This document shows positions 1-5,664 of a stretch of DNA of 6,374 nt, piece after piece. This DNA comes from Bacteroidales bacterium UBA3868 (GTDB lineage: Bacteria; Bacteroidota; Bacteroidia; Bacteroidales; WCHB1-69). The notes beneath the pieces were generated by a model. It ran no database searches. It was given only the letters and a program-made list of their open reading frames with translations, and was not told where the DNA came from. The stretch is taken from the NCBI GenBank assembly GCA_002392325.1, contig DGGS01000059.1, forward strand, positions 1 through 6,374, written 5' to 3'. The translations under genes and the position numbers were made by a program. Numbering within the stretch: position 1 is the first letter of the stretch; every line of letters starts with the position of its first letter.

Positions 1-41
1 CTCATTCTAAGTCTGATCATTGAAGTTTTCTTTTCTTCCAT
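1..41 (-). CDS. Possible N-terminus of a divergent gene (partial, runs off the left edge)
   Basis: Reading leftward on the minus strand, an ATG at 41-39 opens a frame without a stop to the window edge; the visible residues are MEEKKTSMIRLRM. It lies about 40 bases downstream of a good Bacteroidales -7 element at 88-81, which would give a short AT-rich leader without a Shine-Dalgarno sequence, normal for this phylum. Thirteen codons are too few to identify a family, so no function is proposed. The start could also be one of the later in-frame Met codons, or the frame could be chance; the promoter placement is the main support. Confidence 0.35.
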   Translation of the reverse strand, partial: MEEKKTSMIRLRM

Positions 42-50
42 AAAAACAGT

Positions 51-65
51 ATTTAAAGTTTAAAT
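51..65. repeat. Perfect AT-rich palindrome in the divergent leader
   Basis: The bases ATTTAAA-G-TTTAAAT form a perfect 7+1+7 inverted repeat. It lies between the minus-strand promoter element (81-88) and the candidate minus-strand ATG (41), so it would fall in the 5' leader of the divergent gene. It could be a small operator, but a run this AT-rich can be palindromic by chance and no second copy was seen in the intergenic region. Confidence 0.4.
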
Positions 66-80
66 TTATTTCAGCGGTTG

Positions 81-88
81 CAAAGATA
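81..88 (-). promoter_or_regulatory. Bacteroidales-type -7 promoter element driving leftward
   Basis: On the minus strand the sequence is TATCTTTG followed by CA, an exact match to the Bacteroidota sigma-ABfr -7 consensus TAnnTTTG and to its commonest form. A clear -33 TTG/TTTG at the usual spacing of about 19-20 bases is not obvious; the nearest TTTG lies about 25 bases upstream. Transcription would start near position 75 and read towards the candidate gene at 41. Confidence 0.55.
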
Positions 89-145
89 CAAAAAAAGGGG
101 AAACGAGGGAAAACAAAAATGGACCCGTAATGTTGATATTTTTTA

Positions 146-153
146 TATTTTTG
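146..153 (+). promoter_or_regulatory. Candidate -7 promoter element for the redox operon
   Basis: TATTTTTG on the plus strand matches the Bacteroidota TAnnTTTG consensus and lies 25 bases before the ATG at 179, leaving a short leader without a Shine-Dalgarno sequence. The surrounding DNA is T-rich, so the match is weak evidence. The only nearby TTG (133-135) is too close to serve as a normal -33 element. It is proposed mainly because this is the only long non-coding gap before the six-gene run. Confidence 0.3.
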
Positions 154-178
154 CCGCTTGTTATACATTAGTAATAAT

Positions 179-1249
179 ATGGATAAATATTGGTTTGCCG
201 GTATCATGCAGATGGGTGTTGGAACGGAGGATTTCTACGCCACGGAACGTTGGTTGTACGACATGTTCCAGGCCGATGTGCAGATACTGGAAGATGACAC
301 AGTGGCGGAGCGCATGCTCCCCTATACGGGAAATTCCCCGCAAAGACGACACGCCTGCATCAACTGCAACCTGCAGGGCGGCGGCGGTTTTGAGATTTGG
401 CAGTATTCGGAACGGAAACCCGAACCCGTGCCCTTCGACATTCAAGTGGGCGACTTGGGGTTCTTCACCGCCAAGGTGAAAAGCCACAACATAGCCGCTT
501 TCCATGAGGAGCTGACGGCCAAATATTCTGAAATCACCCCTGTCGTGATGGATCCCCGAGGTATTCCCACTTTCTACATTCACGATCCCGCAGGCAACTG
601 CTTCCAAGTGGTGGAAGACAACTATATCTTCATCGACCGGAAGCGCTTCTCCGGCGGCGTGGTGGGTGCTATGGTGGGCGTCACCGACATCGAACGCTCC
701 CGAAAGGTATATAGCGACATTCTGGGCTACGATGCTGTGGTGTACGACAAAACCGGCGTATTCAGCGATTGGCAGGGGTTGCGCGGCGGCGGCCAAACCT
801 ACCGCCGGGTGCTCCTTACCCGCTCAAGACCATTCCAGGGACCGTTCAGCGAATTGTACGGCAACAGCACCATCGAACTGGTGCAGGCACTCGACCGCAC
901 GCCGCGCAAGATTTACGAGGGCAGATACTGGGGTGATCCCGGTTTCATCCAGCTCTGCTTCGATGTCATCAACATGCGCGAATTGGAAGCCAAGTGCAAT
1001 GAACTCGGCTTCAAGTTCACGGTGGACAGCTGCCCCGGCAACGCCAAATTCGACATGGGCAAGGCAGGTGGCCATTTCACCTATATTGAAGACCCCGACG
1101 GAAGTCTGATCGAGTTTGTGGAAACACACTTCATCCCGCTCAACAGCACCCTGAACATCAAATTGGATTTTCTCAAGCGTGACCGCACCAAAGCTTTTCC
1201 TAAGTTTTTCTTCCAATTACTGAAACTGAACCGAGTTAAACCCCGCTAA
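179..1249 (+). CDS. Double VOC-fold (glyoxalase/bleomycin-resistance-like) protein, 356 aa
   Basis: The protein contains four VOC-type beta-alpha-beta-beta-beta motifs arranged as two modules, roughly residues 8-148 and 162-316. Diagnostic stretches are GVGTEDF with its following helix, FYIHDPAGNCFQVVED (132-147), GVTDIERSRKVYSDILG (167-183), STIELVQA (230-237) and YIEDPDGSLIEFVE (302-315). Glutamates at the usual motif-end ligand position are E72, E233 and E312, with Q143 in the fourth place. The beta-1 histidines of metal-dependent VOC enzymes seem absent: by eye those positions read Q11, F95 or F96, G163 and Q258. A lysine/arginine-rich tail (about 320-356) follows the last module. ATG 179 was chosen over an in-frame TTG at 158 because the VOC homology begins just after it and ATG is the usual start. 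The next gene starts 1 base after the stop, which ties it to the HdrC-like genes. The length recalls two-domain dioxygenases such as HPPD, but their metal ligands are not seen. Catalytic activity is unknown; a binding or accessory role for the redox complex is inference. Confidence 0.8.
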   Translation: MDKYWFAGIMQMGVGTEDFYATERWLYDMFQADVQILEDDTVAERMLPYTGNSPQRRHACINCNLQGGGGFEIWQYSERKPEPVPFDIQVGDLGFFTAKVKSHNIAAFHEELTAKYSEITPVVMDPRGIPTFYIHDPAGNCFQVVEDNYIFIDRKRFSGGVVGAMVGVTDIERSRKVYSDILGYDAVVYDKTGVFSDWQGLRGGGQTYRRVLLTRSRPFQGPFSELYGNSTIELVQALDRTPRKIYEGRYWGDPGFIQLCFDVINMRELEAKCNELGFKFTVDSCPGNAKFDMGKAGGHFTYIEDPDGSLIEFVETHFIPLNSTLNIKLDFLKRDRTKAFPKFFFQLLKLNRVKPR

Positions 1250-1250
1250 T

Positions 1251-1850
1251 ATGACCTTAGTTGACCTAATCAAACAAGACGTCAGATACGAAGAAGCGCT
1301 CAAGGCCTGCATGAACTGCGGCATGTGCACCGCTGTGTGCCCGGCTGCCGAGTTCTACGACTACGACCCGCGCCGCATCTGCGACACGGTGCAACGCGGC
1401 GACGAGAACGCCATTGAGAAACTGTTGCGTACCGATACCATCTGGTTCTGCGGACAGTGCATGTCGTGCAAACCCCGCTGCCCACGCAGCAATGCGCCGG
1501 GCGAAATCATCAACATCCTGCGCAAAGTGTCACAGGAACTCGGTTATTTCAAGGACAGCGAAATGGGAAGACAGCAGGTCGAATTGATGAATGGCGTTGA
1601 ACAAAACATTCTGGACATCGGCTATTGCGTGCATCCCGACAGAGTGGACCCCAACAAGCATATTGAACAAGGTCCCGTTTGGAGATGGTTCCGCGAGAAC
1701 ATCGAGGAGATTGCCCCGAAACTGGGTGCAAACTACCACGGCGAAGGCGCTGGCGCCCTACGAAACATACCCCATGAGGATATGGAGGAAGTGCATAAGA
1801 TTTTTGAAGTCACCGGAGGCATGGAACTCCGCAATAAAGTTTTGAAATAA
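1251..1850 (+). CDS. HdrC-like iron-sulfur electron-transfer subunit, 199 aa
   Basis: This is a ferredoxin-like subunit of the heterodisulfide reductase C type. Two complete CxxCxxCxxxCP motifs, C20/C23/C26/C30 and C67/C70/C73/C77, should bind two [4Fe-4S] clusters and pass electrons between redox partners. The 37-residue spacing between the motifs and the alpha-helical linker are as in HdrC. No membrane segment or signal peptide is visible, so it is cytoplasmic. Length is close to that of archaeal HdrC, with a cluster-free C-terminal half (about 100-199) that carries conserved-looking tryptophans (GPVWRWFREN, 141-150) and no further motif. It starts 1 base after the VOC gene and its TAA overlaps the next ATG (TAATG), indicating translational coupling. 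The family assignment is secure at the level of HdrC-like 4Fe-4S dicluster protein; the physiological partner is inferred from the neighbours. Confidence 0.87.
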   Translation: MTLVDLIKQDVRYEEALKACMNCGMCTAVCPAAEFYDYDPRRICDTVQRGDENAIEKLLRTDTIWFCGQCMSCKPRCPRSNAPGEIINILRKVSQELGYFKDSEMGRQQVELMNGVEQNILDIGYCVHPDRVDPNKHIEQGPVWRWFRENIEEIAPKLGANYHGEGAGALRNIPHEDMEEVHKIFEVTGGMELRNKVLK

Positions 1851-2194
1851 TGGCAGATTTTGGATTCTCTATCGCAAAAACCCGCTCGGTAAAGCTCAGT
1901 GACACAGACATGTCCAAATACCGGCAACTGCTGGAGCTGGTCCCGTCGTTCAAGCGCTGCATCAGTTGCGGCGGTTGCACGGCTTCCTGTTCCGCCCGCC
2001 AATTCACTGATTTCAACATACGCAAAACCCATTGCTACTTCCGCAGAGGGCAATACGACAAACTGGAACAAGAACTCCAAAAGTGCATGCTCTGCGGCAA
2101 GTGCACCCTCGTTTGCCCCAGAGGCGTGAACCTGCGCTCACTCATCATCAACATGCGACAAATACTCACGAACACGAATGAAATCATAGGATAA
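1850..2194 (+). CDS. Second, short HdrC-like dicluster ferredoxin subunit, 114 aa
   Basis: A compact second HdrC-like protein with two cluster motifs, C37/C40/C43/C47 and C79/C82/C85/C89, each expected to hold a [4Fe-4S] cluster. The second motif ends in the usual Cys-Pro (VCPRG), while the first is followed by Ser-Ala rather than Pro. It lacks the long C-terminal half of the upstream paralogue and ends soon after an amphipathic helix (LRSLIINMRQIL). The start ATG shares one base with the stop of the first HdrC gene and its own TAA overlaps the ATG of the membrane fusion gene, again TAATG, so all three are probably made in fixed proportion. Known HdrC proteins connect HdrB-type catalytic subunits to other carriers; here the obvious acceptor or donor is the CCG-containing fusion encoded next. 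Which HdrC contacts which partner cannot be told. Confidence 0.85.
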   Translation: MADFGFSIAKTRSVKLSDTDMSKYRQLLELVPSFKRCISCGGCTASCSARQFTDFNIRKTHCYFRRGQYDKLEQELQKCMLCGKCTLVCPRGVNLRSLIINMRQILTNTNEIIG

Positions 2195-3981
2195 TGGAAA
2201 ACTTTAGTCCCTTTGTATTACCATTTGTATTGGGATCCATTGCGCTCCTGGTCATCTGTCTATATAAATATGTGAGATGGATACGGCAATTTGACCGTCT
2301 GCAGCAAAAGACCTTGCTCAAAAACATCTTCTCCATCAAATTCCTGCCGGCCATTGGGGAGATGTTCCGCGAATGTTTGCTTCACATCCGCATTTCCAAG
2401 AAAAACTGGCGGCTGGGTTACATGCACCGCAGCATCGCTTTCGGTTGGTTCCTGCTCATTTTTGTGGGTGCCATCGAAAGCCGCATCGGCACCAAAGGCC
2501 ATTTCCATTATTGGGTGGCCATCTTTTACCGCTATTTCCATCAGGTTCCGCCGGAGAACCACACCGCTTGGGTATTCACCCAACTGATGGACCTCCTGCT
2601 TCTCTATGTGCTGTCGGGCGTTTTCCTTGCATTTGTAAAGAAAATAAAATCCAAACTGCTGGGTATGAACCGTGCCACGAAGCACACCCTCATGGACAAA
2701 GCCATTCGATACTCCCTTTGGGGCATCTTCCCGCTCCGTCTGCTCAGCGAGTCCGTGTCCGCAACGCTTTACCATAACGGCGGTTTCCTCACCCAAACCA
2801 TCGGCAACCTGTTCAGCACCAATGTGGCCTCTTTCCTGGAAATGCCCTTCTGGACGCTATACTCCATCGACTTGTGCGTTTTCTTCGTTCTGCTGCCGTT
2901 CACACGCTATATGCACATCTTCACGGAAGTGTTCCTCATATATTTCCGCAAGGTGGGGCTGCGCGAGCATACCAAGATGACTGGTTTCACCAAATTCGAA
3001 CTCAGTTCCTGTTCCCGCTGCGGCATGTGCATTGACGCCTGCCCACTATATAAAGATCTGGGTATCACCGATGTACAGTCCGTCTATCTGCTTCGCAACC
3101 TCCGTAACCTGGAGCATCACAAAGACATCATCGCCGCCGGCAAGAACTGCCTTATATGCCATCGCTGCGCTGAAGAGTGCCCCGTGAACATCGATTTGAT
3201 GAACATCCGTCGCATCTCGCGCGACAAAGGCGATCTAGATATCGTCAACAGTTACAAATACCTGCAGAAAGTACAATCGTTCAACGCCATTGGCCGCGTG
3301 GCCTATTTTGGCGGCTGCATGTCGCATCTCACCCCCGGCATCACCGAGTCGATGCAGACCATTTTCAAGGCCGTTGGGCAGAAATACTGGTTCATGGACG
3401 AGGACAAGAGCATCTGTTGCGGTCGCCCTCTGTTGCAGCAGGGTTTCAACAACCAGGCCGCTGAGCTGCGCCGCAAAAACACCGACCTTATTGTCAGTTC
3501 CGGCGCCCAAATGCTCATCACCTCCTGCCCGATTTGCTATACCTCTTTTAAGAAAGAATACAAACTATCCATTCCCGTTCTGCATCATACAGAATATATT
3601 AACATGTTGATTGAGAAGGGCATGTTGAAGGTCAAGAAGAGCGATCTGAAGGTCACCTACCATGACCCATGCGAGTTGGGACGCGGCTGTGGCATCTACC
3701 AAGAACCCCGCAAGGTTTTGGAAGCTGTTGCCAACCTGATGAAAACTAAAAACGAGAAGGAAAACAGCTTGTGTTGCGGCATGAACCTCGGCAACACGGT
3801 CATTTCGTTGGAGCAGCAAACCACCATTCGTAACGCCGCGTTAGACAATCTCACGGCACCTGGTCCTGACGTGATCGCCACCGCCTGCCCGATGTGCAAA
3901 AAGGCATTCAAGCACGGCACTACTGCCAATGTGAAGGACATTGCCGAAATTGTAGTTGAAAATTTGGAAAAGAACGCATAA
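2194..3981 (+). CDS. Membrane HdrE-HdrD-like fusion: cytochrome-b-like domain, two 4Fe-4S motifs, two CCG domains, 595 aa
   Basis: The first 250 residues form a NarI/HdrE-like membrane domain with hydrophobic segments near 7-25, 79-97, 128-148, 172-190 and 218-250. H78 (in MHRSIAFGW) and H241 (in RYMHIFTEVFLIYFR) sit where related proteins bind heme b; this is inference. Next come two [4Fe-4S] motifs, C273/C276/C279/C283 and C319/C322/C325/C329, each ending in Cys-Pro. The C-terminal part has two complete CCG domains: C375, C408-C409, C445/C448, and C493, C527-C528, C565/C568. In HdrB/HdrD these bind the noncubane clusters that reduce disulfides; related domains occur in GlpC, LutA and FadF-type proteins. 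The whole equals HdrE fused to HdrD, so it should exchange electrons with membrane quinone and act on a cytoplasmic thiol/disulfide or electron carrier. It overlaps the HdrC-like gene upstream by 1 base and is followed 3 bases later by pdxJ. An alternative role is an ETF- or lactate-linked quinone reductase; no etf or ldh gene is in the window. Confidence 0.87.
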   Translation: MENFSPFVLPFVLGSIALLVICLYKYVRWIRQFDRLQQKTLLKNIFSIKFLPAIGEMFRECLLHIRISKKNWRLGYMHRSIAFGWFLLIFVGAIESRIGTKGHFHYWVAIFYRYFHQVPPENHTAWVFTQLMDLLLLYVLSGVFLAFVKKIKSKLLGMNRATKHTLMDKAIRYSLWGIFPLRLLSESVSATLYHNGGFLTQTIGNLFSTNVASFLEMPFWTLYSIDLCVFFVLLPFTRYMHIFTEVFLIYFRKVGLREHTKMTGFTKFELSSCSRCGMCIDACPLYKDLGITDVQSVYLLRNLRNLEHHKDIIAAGKNCLICHRCAEECPVNIDLMNIRRISRDKGDLDIVNSYKYLQKVQSFNAIGRVAYFGGCMSHLTPGITESMQTIFKAVGQKYWFMDEDKSICCGRPLLQQGFNNQAAELRRKNTDLIVSSGAQMLITSCPICYTSFKKEYKLSIPVLHHTEYINMLIEKGMLKVKKSDLKVTYHDPCELGRGCGIYQEPRKVLEAVANLMKTKNEKENSLCCGMNLGNTVISLEQQTTIRNAALDNLTAPGPDVIATACPMCKKAFKHGTTANVKDIAEIVVENLEKNA

Positions 3982-3984
3982 GAA

Positions 3985-4701
3985 ATGAATACGAGATTAA
4001 GTGTAAACATCAACAAGGTGGCCACCATCCGCAACGCGCGCGGAGGCAACATGCCTGACCTTATCCAAGTGGCCAAGGATTGTGAGCGTTTCGGAGCGCA
4101 GGGCATCACCGTACATCCGCGTCCCGACGGACGGCACATCAAATATCAGGATGTCTATGACCTGAAAAAAATCGTCACCACGGAATTCAACATCGAGGGT
4201 TATCCCTCCGACAGCTTCATGGAGTTGGTGACAACTGTGGTTCCCACGCAGGTAACCTTAGTGCCCGACCCGCCAGAAGCACTCACTTCCAATGCCGGTT
4301 GGGACACACTTGCCAACCGCGAGTTTCTCACCAACATCATCAACCGCCTGCACGACAAAGGCATCCGCACCAGCATCTTTGTGAACGCGGACCCGAAGAT
4401 GGTGGCGAGTGCCAAAGACACCGGCACCGACCGCGTGGAACTCTACACCGAATCCTACGCCGCCAACTATCTGAAAGACCGCGAGGCCGCCATCCGCGAT
4501 TTTGTCATTGCAGCACAAGAAGCTGAAAGACAACATATTGGACTTAACGCCGGCCACGATCTCTCTCTGGTGAATCTTAAATATTTCCAAGAACAGATTC
4601 CGGGTCTTTTGGAAGTGTCCATCGGCCATGCCTTGATTTGTGACGCACTCTATCTGGGTCTTCAGGAGACTATCCGCCAGTATCTGCAACAGCTTCAATA
4701 G
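3985..4701 (+). CDS. pdxJ: Pyridoxine 5'-phosphate synthase PdxJ, 238 aa
   Basis: PdxJ condenses 1-deoxy-D-xylulose 5-phosphate with 3-amino-2-oxopropyl phosphate to give pyridoxine 5'-phosphate, the ring-closing step of the DXP-dependent vitamin B6 pathway, in the cytoplasm. The protein is a full-length TIM barrel close to the E. coli enzyme in size. Recognisable elements are the N-terminal [14 protein letters not shown] (8-21), [13 protein letters not shown] (40-52) with H44, R50 and H51, the glutamate E71 in FNIEGYP, the NAGHDLS loop with H191, and the phosphate-binding IGHA end (213-216). At the N-terminus, N10-K11 replaces the Asp-His of the E. coli motif NIDH. Start ATG lies 3 bases after the fusion gene stop, and the radical SAM gene begins 3 bases after the pdxJ stop. 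It is probably cotranscribed with the redox genes, though no functional link is evident. Confidence 0.96.
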   Translation: MNTRLSVNINKVATIRNARGGNMPDLIQVAKDCERFGAQGITVHPRPDGRHIKYQDVYDLKKIVTTEFNIEGYPSDSFMELVTTVVPTQVTLVPDPPEALTSNAGWDTLANREFLTNIINRLHDKGIRTSIFVNADPKMVASAKDTGTDRVELYTESYAANYLKDREAAIRDFVIAAQEAERQHIGLNAGHDLSLVNLKYFQEQIPGLLEVSIGHALICDALYLGLQETIRQYLQQLQ

Positions 4702-4704
4702 CCG

Positions 4705-5664
4705 ATGACAGGCAAGCATCGCGTCATTCCCATCTTCATTCCGCAAAAGGCGTGTCCCTACCGATGCACCTACTGCAATCAATTTGCCATTGCGGGACAA
4801 AACCACATCCCTACGCCTTCGGAGGTGGAGCAGATTATTGAACAGCACCTGAGCACTATTCCACAGGAATATTCCAAGCGCATTGCCTTCTTCGGAGGCA
4901 GTTTCACCGGCATGAGCATCGCCGAACAGAACCGCTATCTGGATGTGGCTTACCCGTATGTGCAAAGCGGTTTGGTGGACAGCATCCAACTCTCCACCCG
5001 TCCCGACTACATCACTCCGGAGATATTGGAAAATTTGAAACTGCACGGCGTTTCCCTCATCGAATTGGGCGCGCAATCGCTTGACGATGCAGTTCTGAAA
5101 ACCGTCAACCGCGGACATACCGTGCAGCAAGTGAAAGAGGCGTCAGAACTCATCCGGCAATATGGTTTTGACCTGGGTTTGCAAATGATGATCGGACTTC
5201 CAGGTGACAGCAAAGAACTTGCCTTGCGCACCGCCCGGCAAATCGCCGACTTCGGAGCTTGCTGCACCCGCATCTACCCCACCCTTGTGGTGGCCAATAC
5301 ACCGCTGGCAAAAGAGCATCAAGAAGGCCGCTATAAACCGCTCTCCTTGGAAGATGCAATTGACTGGTGCAAAGATCTTTACCATTTCTTTCAAGAAAAA
5401 AACATCACTGTTCTTCGCATGGGGCTGCATCCGTCGGAAGGGCTGCTTTCCGGCACCGACTATCTGGCAGGTCCGTTTCATGTGTCGTTTAAAGAGTTGG
5501 TATTGACCGCCATCTGGCATGACAAGATACTGAACATGCTCCATGGAGATGCCAACGCTTCCGCAACCATTCCGGTTCCCGCACATGAAATCAACTATGC
5601 GGTAGGATATGGCCGCGCCAACAAGATAAAATTTCCGAATGTCACTTTTTTAGTGCAACGCTGA
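4705..5664 (+). CDS. Radical SAM protein, Elp3-like without GNAT domain, 319 aa
   Basis: A radical SAM enzyme with the cluster motif C17-x3-C21-x2-C24 (KACPYRCTYCNQ), which binds the [4Fe-4S] cluster that cleaves S-adenosylmethionine. Further barrel elements are FFGGSFTG (62-69, the SAM-contacting glycine motif), STRPDYI (97-103), ELGAQSLDD (120-128) and LQMMIGLPGD (159-168), followed by RIYPTLV (189-195). These match the Elp3-like radical SAM branch found as a short stand-alone protein in many anaerobes; the acetyltransferase domain of true Elp3 (tRNA wobble uridine modification) is absent, and the protein ends shortly after the barrel. The reaction is not established; action on tRNA is a guess from kinship only. 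It is the last gene of the plus-strand run, 3 bases after pdxJ, and its TGA abuts the stop of the opposing DUF4301 gene. Confidence 0.85.
   Translation: MTGKHRVIPIFIPQKACPYRCTYCNQFAIAGQNHIPTPSEVEQIIEQHLSTIPQEYSKRIAFFGGSFTGMSIAEQNRYLDVAYPYVQSGLVDSIQLSTRPDYITPEILENLKLHGVSLIELGAQSLDDAVLKTVNRGHTVQQVKEASELIRQYGFDLGLQMMIGLPGDSKELALRTARQIADFGACCTRIYPTLVVANTPLAKEHQEGRYKPLSLEDAIDWCKDLYHFFQEKNITVLRMGLHPSEGLLSGTDYLAGPFHVSFKELVLTAIWHDKILNMLHGDANASATIPVPAHEINYAVGYGRANKIKFPNVTFLVQR

Noticed and set aside
158..178. TTG start seven codons upstream of the VOC protein ATG
   Set aside because: The extra residues come from AT-rich leader sequence close to the candidate promoter, and ATG 179 lies directly before the VOC homology.
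7..207. A 66-codon minus-strand frame covering the divergent intergenic region
   Set aside because: It would place both promoter-like elements inside a gene, is composed of residues typical of translated AT-rich spacer, and overlaps the start of the VOC gene.
161..796. A 211-codon minus-strand open frame opposite the VOC gene
   Set aside because: The VOC frame shows family motifs along this whole stretch, while the antisense product is low in recognisable features and rich in His/Val/Gly as expected for a shadow frame.
179..1249. 4-hydroxyphenylpyruvate dioxygenase, suggested by a two-module VOC protein of about 356 residues
   Set aside because: The iron-binding His-His-Glu set and the characteristic C-terminal HPPD motifs are not visible; only the length and fold agree.
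4258..5130. A 290-codon open frame on the minus strand across pdxJ and the radical SAM gene
   Set aside because: It lies antisense to two genes with clear family motifs, has no recognisable domain and crosses their junction; it is a by-product of the codon pattern of the real genes.
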